A program made the translations under genes and the position numbers. The notes beneath the pieces were generated by a model. The model worked only from the letters and a program-made list of their open reading frames with translations, searched no databases and had not been told where the DNA came from. Source: JBBSUX01 sp038234045 (GTDB taxonomy: Bacteria > Pseudomonadota > Gammaproteobacteria > Burkholderiales > Burkholderiaceae_C). From it: a stretch of 6,440 nt of DNA. Shown one piece after another: positions 1-6,440 of the stretch; the stretch's first letter is position 1, and every line of letters begins with the position of its first letter. Where the stretch lies: the NCBI GenBank assembly GCA_038234045.1, contig JBBSUX010000203.1, forward strand, positions 1-6,440, in the 5' to 3' direction.

Positions 1-483
1 GATGAAATCGGATACGCGGTGCGCAGCGAGTCGCAGGTCTGCCTGCGGAACGACAAAACTCTGCCCGCCCATGTCCTGACCGCTGACCACGTTCCACAGC
101 CGAAAACGCACATCGAAGCGGCCGTCGGACTGACGCGTCACGCTGCCCGTAGCGAGGGAATCGGCGCCCTTCTGGCGCCACATGCTCACGTCGGGGCGGC
201 TGGTTTCGTCGAGTTGCTGCCCGGCTGCATCGACCGCGCGGAACTGGCCGCTGCGCTCAAGATCTGCCTGGATGATCGCCGAAGTCTTTTGTGGAGACTG
301 GTCTTCACCTTTAAACGGCGCGATCGCAATCGGCATTTGCGTCAAGCCGACGCCGGTGATTTCGACACGAAACTGCGCCCACGCCGCTGCGGAACTCAAT
401 CCGAAAATTCCTGCGGCAACGAGTGTGCGACGGGAAAATGAAAGAAAACCGGGAAGACTTAATGCAGTGCTGACTTTATTCAT
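1..483 (-). CDS. tolB: TolB, periplasmic Tol-Pal protein (5' part, 3' end outside window)
   Basis: TolB is the periplasmic beta-propeller protein of the Tol-Pal system. It links Pal and outer-membrane lipoproteins to the TolA/TolQR motor and supports envelope constriction at division. The frame starts with ATG at 483-481 and runs open to base 1, giving 161 residues of a family usually about 430 long, so only the signal peptide and the N-terminal domain are present; the propeller lies off the left edge. Residues 1-36 form a signal peptide: a polar start, an SRR pair at 17-19, a hydrophobic core at about 20-34 and an AWA/Q cleavage site after residue 36. The mature protein begins FRVEITGVG with a following PIAIAPF, and later shows GRFDVRFRLWNVVSG and LRLAAHRVSDFI, all recognisable TolB N-domain segments. 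No strong ribosome binding site precedes the ATG. It is transcribed divergently from msbA; pal is expected downstream. Identification is by family resemblance and is firm. Confidence 0.93.
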   Translation of the reverse strand, partial: MNKVSTALSLPGFLSFSRRTLVAAGIFGLSSAAAWAQFRVEITGVGLTQMPIAIAPFKGEDQSPQKTSAIIQADLERSGQFRAVDAAGQQLDETSRPDVSMWRQKGADSLATGSVTRQSDGRFDVRFRLWNVVSGQDMGGQSFVVPQADLRLAAHRVSDFI

Positions 484-684
484 GGAGCCCAGTAGGGGTT
501 GGCGCTAGCGGCAGGCGGAAGTGAAGCCGCCGAACGGACGCGATGTTACACATTTGCGAGCAGACGCTGTGACAAAAGGTGAGGAGCGCCCGGCTTTCTA
601 AGACCGGAACAACAATCTTCTGCACACCGGGCCGCCGATCATCTGAAAACAGGAGGCGATACCATTCCTTAGAATGCGCGGCAC
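484..684. promoter_or_regulatory. Divergent tolB/msbA intergenic region
   Basis: These 201 bases separate two divergent start codons and must hold both sets of start signals. For tolB (minus strand) the best candidate is a TTGTCA -35 (570-575) and a TGTAAC -10 (545-550) with a long 19-base spacer. For msbA (plus strand) a TAGAAT hexamer lies at 670-675, without a good -35 partner, and a perfect AGGAGG lies at 651-656, too far from the ATG for normal use. An imperfect dyad TGTTACA (544-550) / TGTGACA (568-574) spans the putative tolB promoter. A GCCCGG (588-593) / CCGGGC (627-632) pair is also present. I see no credible gene in the region. Promoter assignments are by eye only. Confidence 0.4.
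545..575 (-). promoter_or_regulatory. Candidate sigma-70-type promoter of tolB
   Basis: Read on the minus strand, TTGTCA (5 of 6 matches to TTGACA) is followed after 19 bases by TGTAAC (4 of 6 matches to TATAAT). Transcription would begin around 538, leaving a leader of about 55 bases before the tolB ATG. The long spacer and weak -10 make this tentative. Confidence 0.28.
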
Positions 685-2538
<1,854 letters not shown>

Positions 2539-2586
2539 AGCGGACAACTTCCCGGCCGATCTGCCGGATGCCAAGGGTGAAGTTGA
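2539..2586. terminator. Convergent msbA/rng gap with nested dyad symmetry, possible weak bidirectional terminator
   Basis: The 48 bases between the two stop codons hold an outer inverted repeat CAACTTC (2545-2551) / GAAGTTG (2579-2585) and an inner one CCGGC (2552-2556) / GCCGG (2563-2567) with a six-base loop. Either strand could fold it, as expected of a shared terminator between convergent genes. Neither side has a U-rich tract, so it is not a canonical intrinsic terminator. Confidence 0.33.
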
Positions 2587-4083
2587 TCAGAGAAGCACGA
2601 TGTCGTACTGCTCCTGCCCCATCGCTGCTTCTGACTGCAGCGAAATTGGTTTGCCGATGAAGTCCGAAAGCGAGGCCAGATGCTGACTTTCCTCGTCCAG
2701 CAGCAGCTCCACGACCTGCGCTGAAGCGACCACACGGAATTCGCGGGGATTGAACTGCCGGGCTTCGCGAAGGATCTCCCGGAGAACGTCGTAAACGACG
2801 GTGCGCGCGGTTTTGACGATGCCACGCGCCTGGCACGCTCCGCAGGGCTCACATAGCATGTGCGCGAGCGATTCACGGGAACGCTTGCGTGTCATCTCGA
2901 CCAGCCCGAGCTGTGAAAAACCGCCAGCCATCGTTTTGACGCGGTCCTTGGCTAATTGCTTTTTAAATTCCGACAACACTGCGTGCTGGTGATCCTCTCG
3001 CGACATGTCGATGAAGTCGACGATGATGATTCCGCCCAGATTGCGCAGGCGCAATTGCCGGGCGATCGCTTGGGCTGCTTCGAGATTGGTCTTGAAGATG
3101 GTCTCGTCAAAATTACGCGCGCCGACAAAGCCGCCGGTGTTGACATCGACCGTAGTCAGTGCCTCGGTCTGGTCGACGATGAGATAGCCGCCGGACTTCA
3201 GATCCACCCGGCGGCCGAGCGCGCGCGCAATTTCCTCATCTACGGCGTAAAGATCAAAGATCGGCCGCTCGCCCTGGTAGAGCTGAAGCTTTGCCACCGC
3301 CGATGGCGTGAACTCCCGGCCAAACGCCTGCAAAGCCTCGAACTGCTGGCGCGAATCGAGTCGGATACTTTGGGTTTCTTCGTGCACCAGATCGCGTAGA
3401 ACCCGCTGCAGCAGATTCAGGTCCTGGTGCAGCAAGGAACCCGCCGGCTGTTCCAACGCGGCCTTGCGCACGCGTGACCAGGCTGTACGCAAGTACGCAA
3501 TGTCTTCGCCCAACTCATCGTCCGCCGCGTCCTCCGCATTGGTGCGAAGAATGAATCCACCGGTACTTTCGCCCTGATGAATACCGCGTGATGACAGCGC
3601 CAGAAGCCGAGCACGCAACGCATCGCGTTGCAAAGCAGGAATCTTCTGCGACACCCCAATGTGATCGTCCTGCGGCAGAAAGACCAGTAATCGCCCCGCC
3701 AGACTTACCTGGGTAGACAGACGCGCGCCCTTCGTACCCAGCGGATCCTTGATGACCTGCACCACGAGAGACTGACCTTCGAAAATCTGGCGCTCGATCG
3801 GGACTTGCGGCTGAGTCTGCCGAGAGGCCGTGAGCGACTCGCCCGGAGCCGGTCGATGCCACACGTCTGCAACATGAAGGAAGGCGGCGCGATCGAGTCC
3901 GATATCGATGAAGGCCGACTGCATCCCCGGCAGCACTCGCGAAACTTTACCGAGATAGATGTTGCCTACCAACCCGCGCTCAAGTGGTCGTTCGACATGG
4001 ATCTCCTGCACGGCGCCCTGCTCGATCACCGCAACGCGGGTTTCCTGAGGTGACCAGTTGATGACAATTTCCTGCAGAGGCAT
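2587..4083 (-). CDS. rng: RNase G, endoribonuclease of the RNase E/G family
   Basis: RNase G is a cytosolic single-strand endoribonuclease that matures the 5' end of 16S rRNA and helps turn over some mRNAs. The protein is 498 residues, the usual size for RNase G and without the long C-terminal scaffold of RNase E. An S1-type RNA-binding domain spans about 38-130 (GNIYLGKVSRVLPGMQSAFIDIG). The nuclease core follows, with the likely catalytic metal-binding aspartates Asp313 (VDVNTGG) and Asp356 (IIVDFIDM), and RRVDLKSGGYLIVDQTEA in between. The cysteine cluster is C411-E-P-C414-G-A-C417; the last two form the zinc-link that bridges protomers in RNase E, but the usual proline after Cys414 is Gly. 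The tail SDFIGKPISLQ...QEQYDIVLL is typical. The open frame continues upstream into maf, but ATG 4083 is chosen because PLQEIVINWSPQETRVAVIEQG matches the normal family N-terminus. The ribosome binding site is weak. Last gene of the leftward cluster, about 100 bases after maf. Confidence 0.96.
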   Translation of the reverse strand: MPLQEIVINWSPQETRVAVIEQGAVQEIHVERPLERGLVGNIYLGKVSRVLPGMQSAFIDIGLDRAAFLHVADVWHRPAPGESLTASRQTQPQVPIERQIFEGQSLVVQVIKDPLGTKGARLSTQVSLAGRLLVFLPQDDHIGVSQKIPALQRDALRARLLALSSRGIHQGESTGGFILRTNAEDAADDELGEDIAYLRTAWSRVRKAALEQPAGSLLHQDLNLLQRVLRDLVHEETQSIRLDSRQQFEALQAFGREFTPSAVAKLQLYQGERPIFDLYAVDEEIARALGRRVDLKSGGYLIVDQTEALTTVDVNTGGFVGARNFDETIFKTNLEAAQAIARQLRLRNLGGIIIVDFIDMSREDHQHAVLSEFKKQLAKDRVKTMAGGFSQLGLVEMTRKRSRESLAHMLCEPCGACQARGIVKTARTVVYDVLREILREARQFNPREFRVVASAQVVELLLDEESQHLASLSDFIGKPISLQSEAAMGQEQYDIVLL

Positions 4084-4192
4084 GCGGGGTAACTTCGGTT
4101 TCGTATGCGATGAACGGCTTTGCCAATGGGCTTGGCGCATAAGCGCCGCATCGCGTGAAAGGGGCTGCAGAAACTGCGGACGGTCAGTCCGC
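4084..4192 (-). promoter_or_regulatory. Structured maf-rng intercistronic spacer / rng leader
   Basis: Three short perfect hairpins lie between the end of maf and the rng start. One is GCGGAC (4176-4181) / GTCCGC (4187-4192) with a five-base loop containing the maf stop codon. The others are GGCGC (4134-4138) / GCGCC (4143-4147), and GCCAA (4122-4126) / TTGGC (4132-4136). The last two share bases 4134-4136, so they are mutually exclusive. No long U-tract follows any of them. A TTGGCA hexamer on the minus strand (4126-4121) could be a -35 for a local rng promoter but lacks a convincing -10. Confidence 0.35.
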
Positions 4193-4834
4193 GATCGTTC
4201 CTGCCTGACGCAGAAGCTCTGATGTTTCAAACAAGGGCAGACCCATGATGCCCGAATAACTGCCGGCAATATGCGCGATGAAACGCGCTGCATGTCCCTG
4301 GATGCCGTAAGCACCCGCTTTGCCGAACGGTTCACCCGTATCGACGTAGCACGTGATGTCCTGGCTGGTCATTGCAGCAAACTGCACTTCCGAATGGCTG
4401 AGGGCGGCCCAGCTGCGCCCCGCATGTGCAAGCGCAACAGCGGTGAACACGCTGTGCTTGCGACCGGCCAGCCGCGCGAGGATCACACAAGCGTCGGCAG
4501 CATCGCATGGCTTGCCGAGCACGACGCCGTCGAGCGCAACGGTGGTGTCTGCGCAAAGGATCGGCGCGGCCGGAAGGCCGCGACGTTCCATGCGTGCGAC
4601 CGCTGCCTCCAACTTCATTTGCGTTACGCGCTGAACATAGGTCTGTGGCACCTCGCCGGGAAGCTCTGCCTCCAGCGCTTCTGCATCTTCAGCGTCGTCG
4701 CCCTCGCGTTCGGCAAGCAGTAGACGATGCGCAATGCCGATCTGGCTCAGCAGTTCACTTCGTCGCGGGCTCTGTGAAGCCAGATAGACGAAGCCAGGTT
4801 CTGGCGCTACGGACATGGACGCAAGCACATTCAT
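4184..4834 (-). CDS. maf: Maf/YhdE-type nucleoside triphosphate pyrophosphatase
   Basis: Maf proteins hydrolyse NTPs to NMP and pyrophosphate; the YhdE type prefers dTTP, UTP and modified pyrimidine nucleotides and is thought to clear non-canonical nucleotides in the cytosol. The 216-residue protein shows the phosphate-binding SQSPRR motif (20-25), ADTTV with the presumed catalytic Asp96, GKP (107-109), and the KAGAYGIQG block (172-180) that points to the YhdE rather than the YceF subfamily, followed by GSYSGIMGLPLFET (191-204). An acidic insert at about 41-62 (EREGDDAEDAEALEAELPGE) is longer than in E. coli YhdE but is usual in Burkholderiales. The ATG at 4834 overlaps the rlmH stop by four bases (ATGA), suggesting translational coupling. 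Met7 at 4816 would also precede the conserved domain, and neither start has a good ribosome binding site, so the first six residues are uncertain. The old name, septum formation inhibitor, is not tested by this sequence. Confidence 0.93.
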   Translation of the reverse strand: MNVLASMSVAPEPGFVYLASQSPRRSELLSQIGIAHRLLLAEREGDDAEDAEALEAELPGEVPQTYVQRVTQMKLEAAVARMERRGLPAAPILCADTTVALDGVVLGKPCDAADACVILARLAGRKHSVFTAVALAHAGRSWAALSHSEVQFAAMTSQDITCYVDTGEPFGKAGAYGIQGHAARFIAHIAGSYSGIMGLPLFETSELLRQAGTIAD

Positions 4835-5316
4835 TCGCGGTGGTACGGATGTGATGCATTGACGGACCAGGCCCGGTACAGCTGCTCTATCAGGAGAACC
4901 CGGGCCAGCGCATGTGGCAAGGTCAGGTCGGACAACCGAATCCGCTCATGTGCGGAATCACGGAATTCCGGCTGGAGCCCGTCCGGTCCGCCGATCACGA
5001 GTGCAGCGTCATCGCCCGAAAGTTGCCATTGCCGCAGCCGGGTGGCAAGAGCTTGAGTGGTCAGTGATGTGCCGCGCTCATCGAGCGCAACGACGCGCGG
5101 ATGACGGCCCGTCCCCGACGCGATCGCTGCCTCGATACGGACACGCTCGGCGGCAAGCAATTGGTCGACCTTCTGGTTTTGCGATCCGCGCGGCTCCGTC
5201 TTGACGGCCCGCAGCTCAACGCGAAGTTCGGGCGGAAAGCGCTTGGCATAGTCGTCGTACGCGGTCTGCGCCCAGGACGGTATCCGCTGACCGACCGCGA
5301 CGATCAGCAGTCTCAC
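4831..5316 (-). CDS. rlmH: RlmH, 23S rRNA (pseudouridine1915-N3)-methyltransferase
   Basis: RlmH is a small dimeric SPOUT-class methyltransferase that uses S-adenosylmethionine to methylate N3 of pseudouridine 1915 in helix 69 of 23S rRNA, acting on assembled 70S ribosomes. The 161-residue protein is close to the family's usual length of about 155. It carries the N-terminal LLIVAVGQRIPSWAQ segment, the cofactor-binding IGGPDGL (108-114), the trefoil-knot helix region TLPHALARVLLIEQLYRAW (132-150) and the invariant C-terminus HPYHRE (156-161). The start is GTG at 5316-5314: no in-frame ATG lies upstream before a stop, and the product aligns with the family from this point. It follows rsfS by five bases and overlaps maf by four, so it sits in the middle of a coupled operon. 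The ribosome binding site is weak and translation probably relies on ribosomes finishing rsfS. Confidence 0.96.
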   Translation of the reverse strand: MRLLIVAVGQRIPSWAQTAYDDYAKRFPPELRVELRAVKTEPRGSQNQKVDQLLAAERVRIEAAIASGTGRHPRVVALDERGTSLTTQALATRLRQWQLSGDDAALVIGGPDGLQPEFRDSAHERIRLSDLTLPHALARVLLIEQLYRAWSVNASHPYHRE

Positions 5317-5321
5317 AGGTC

Positions 5322-6119
5322 TTAGACTTTGCGGGTGGCCTTGCGTGGTGCTGCGGCTGCACGTTTACCAGCAGCAGGAGCTGCTCCGACGCTTTTTTTG
5401 GCCGCCGGCCGTGTGCTCGTCTTGATCACGACCTTCTTGATCGGTGGCGCTTTCGCATCGCGAGCCGCAGGAGCTGTTGCCTTAGCGCCCGCACCGGCAC
5501 GTTGACGAGCGGCGGGAGCCTTTTTGGCCGGGGTCTTTTTGGCCGGAGCAGTCTTGGTAACCCCTGGCGCAGCCGTCTTGCGGCCAGCACTTGCAGAAGC
5601 GGGCGCCGCACGCTTGCCAGCCGGCGCCGCCGCAGCGCCGCGACCTGGTTTCCTTGCCGCCACAGCGGGTGCGGCTTCAGCCGAGGCGGCGCGTCGGGAT
5701 CCCGCCGTGCGGCCAGCCGGAGTCTTGCCCGCAGGCTTGGGCGCCCCGAGCTTCAGACGCACAGGCGTTTCGCCCCAGATTTCTTCCAGATGGTAGTAGG
5801 AGCGAATTGCAGGCTGCATGATGTGCACGACGGCAGCGCCACAGTCGACGATGATCCACTCGCCGTTTTCCTCACCCTCCATGCGCGGCTTGGCAAGCCC
5901 GGCGTCGCGCACTGTGTCGCGCACACTGGAGGCCAGCGCTTTGGTTTGACGGTTGGACGTACCCGAAGCGATGATGACCCGCTCGAACAAGGGCGAGAGA
6001 TGCTCAGTATTGAAAACCTGGATGTCCTGTGCCTTGACGTCTTCCAGCCCATCGACGATGGCGCGCTGCAGCTTCTGGACATCCTTGCGGGCGGCGGTGT
6101 CGGTCTTTGAAATGGTCAT
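5322..6119 (-). CDS. rsfS: RsfS ribosomal silencing factor with long Ala/Lys/Arg/Pro-rich C-terminal tail
   Basis: RsfS (YbeB/Iojap family) binds ribosomal protein uL14 on the 50S subunit and blocks joining with 30S, lowering translation in stationary phase or starvation. The core occupies about residues 14-124: KLQRAIVDGLEDVKAQDIQVFN, ERVIIASGTSNRQTKALA, EWIIVDCGAAVVHIMQP and RSYYHLEEIWG are diagnostic. Most family members end soon after this; here about 140 further residues follow (126-265), by my count about 50 Ala, 34 Lys/Arg, 17 Pro and only 2 acidic residues, with PAKK-type repeats around 191-203. This resembles histone-H1-like or AlgP-like disordered DNA/RNA-binding tails. The frame is continuous with no sign of a frameshift. 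ATG 6119-6117 overlaps the nadD stop by one base (TGATG), suggesting coupling. Core function is firm; the tail's role is unknown, with rRNA or nucleic-acid binding an inference. Confidence 0.94.
   Translation of the reverse strand: MTISKTDTAARKDVQKLQRAIVDGLEDVKAQDIQVFNTEHLSPLFERVIIASGTSNRQTKALASSVRDTVRDAGLAKPRMEGEENGEWIIVDCGAAVVHIMQPAIRSYYHLEEIWGETPVRLKLGAPKPAGKTPAGRTAGSRRAASAEAAPAVAARKPGRGAAAAPAGKRAAPASASAGRKTAAPGVTKTAPAKKTPAKKAPAARQRAGAGAKATAPAARDAKAPPIKKVVIKTSTRPAAKKSVGAAPAAGKRAAAAPRKATRKV
5521..5550 (-). repeat. Imperfect 15-base tandem repeat in the rsfS tail
   Basis: Two adjacent 15-base units (5521-5535 and 5536-5550) share their first 11 bases, TTTTTGGCCGG on the plus strand. On the coding strand they encode APAKK-TPAKK, residues 191-200 of RsfS. 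The repeat suggests that the basic tail grew by local duplication. Confidence 0.75.
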
Positions 6120-6440
6120 CAGACGGTTCGGTAAAGGTGATGTTGGGCAATATAGCCTGCAACGGCAGGCAAAACCAGTTCGCCGATGGACTGCCCGCTC
6201 GCGACGCGGCGGCGGATCTCGGTCGCGCTGATACTTGTGGGCGGCAACTCCAGCAACTCGAAACGCGGAAGAAAGCCCAGCGCTGAAAGTTGAGAGCGAA
6301 ATGTGCCCCTAGCGCTTTGGGGATGTGCGCGATCAGCTACGCTTATTGTAGTTGCCTTGACGATCTCCTGCCAACGGTGCCAGCTGGGCAAGGAAACCGC
6401 TTGGTCGGCGCCCAGCAGCAGATACAAGGATGCGTCGGGA
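6119..6440 (-). CDS. nadD: NadD, nicotinate-mononucleotide adenylyltransferase (C-terminal part, 5' end outside window)
   Basis: NadD transfers AMP from ATP to nicotinate mononucleotide, making deamido-NAD in the cytosolic NAD biosynthesis pathway. The frame is open through the right edge; 106 residues and the TGA stop at 6121-6119 are present of a protein usually about 200-220 long. The visible start reads PDASLYLLLGADQ, with the GADQ segment and the following LPSWHRWQEI typical of NadD. The C-terminal nucleotide-binding motif ISATEIRRRV lies near bases 6222-6190, matching the family's (S/T)xxxR signature. The HxGH motif and substrate-binding N-terminus lie outside the window. A leucine codon TTG at 6427 could be mistaken for a start but is inside the conserved core. 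The stop codon overlaps the rsfS ATG by one base. In Burkholderiales nadD commonly follows hemF or purD, which may lie upstream. Confidence 0.93.
   Translation of the reverse strand, partial: PDASLYLLLGADQAVSLPSWHRWQEIVKATTISVADRAHPQSARGTFRSQLSALGFLPRFELLELPPTSISATEIRRRVASGQSIGELVLPAVAGYIAQHHLYRTV

Noticed and set aside
588..632. GCCCGG/CCGGGC inverted repeat in the tolB-msbA region as a terminator or operator
   Set aside because: Six-base GC-rich arms 33 bases apart are expected by chance at this composition, and no T-run follows.
4084..4335. Upstream extension of rng by 84 codons
   Set aside because: This in-frame stretch overlaps the end of maf and does not resemble any RNase G N-terminus; ATG 4083 gives the normal family start and length.
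5393..5399. A7 run on the rsfS coding strand as a programmed frameshift or slippage site
   Set aside because: A -1 shift meets a stop after about ten codons and does not fuse RsfS to RlmH; a +1 shift enters a frame that is not that of RlmH. No stimulatory structure is evident and AAA-AAA simply encodes Lys-Lys.
5502..6110. About 200-codon open frame on the plus strand opposite rsfS
   Set aside because: It mirrors the rsfS core and its Ala/Arg-rich tail; the composition is explained by the antisense of that tail, and no family is recognisable.
6425..6427. TTG as the start of a short 102-residue protein
   Set aside because: The frame stays open upstream and reads PDAS before it, inside the conserved NadD core, so this is an internal leucine of a truncated gene.

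Overview
This is a GC-rich chromosomal segment from a Gram-negative bacterium, most likely a betaproteobacterium of the order Burkholderiales. The gene order nadD-rsfS-rlmH-maf-rng is typical of that order. The proteins also read like Burkholderiales orthologs, for example the CEPC-type cysteine cluster of RNase G, the acidic insert of Maf and the RsfS core. A family-level guess near Alcaligenaceae rests only on remembered resemblance of the RsfS core and is weak.

Layout: (1) positions 1-483, minus strand: the first 161 codons of tolB, whose 3' part lies outside the window. (2) 484-684: a divergent intergenic region that must hold the start signals of tolB (leftward) and msbA (rightward). (3) 685-2538, plus strand: msbA, a complete lipid A/LPS-core flippase half-transporter with an unusual poly-serine N-terminus encoded by a hexanucleotide microsatellite. 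(4) 2539-2586: a 48-base convergent gap with nested dyad symmetry. (5) 6440-2587, minus strand: a tight five-gene cluster, in transcription order nadD (5' end cut off), rsfS, rlmH, maf and rng. The first four are joined by a 1-base overlap, a 5-base gap and a 4-base overlap; rng follows after about 100 bases that can fold into several hairpins.

The two divergent genes both serve the outer envelope: MsbA exports lipid A across the inner membrane, and TolB is the periplasmic part of the Tol-Pal system. The leftward cluster is housekeeping: NAD synthesis (NadD), ribosome silencing (RsfS), 23S rRNA pseudouridine methylation (RlmH), hydrolysis of non-canonical pyrimidine nucleotides (Maf) and rRNA/mRNA processing (RNase G). 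Three of the five act on ribosomes or rRNA.

I see no mobile element, CRISPR array, tRNA or rRNA gene, toxin-antitoxin or defence system, and no convincing undescribed system. The points most worth a second look are the roughly 140-residue histone-H1-like basic tail on RsfS, the in-frame (TCATCG)n tract of msbA, the position of tolB as a first gene rather than behind tolA, and the structured maf-rng spacer.
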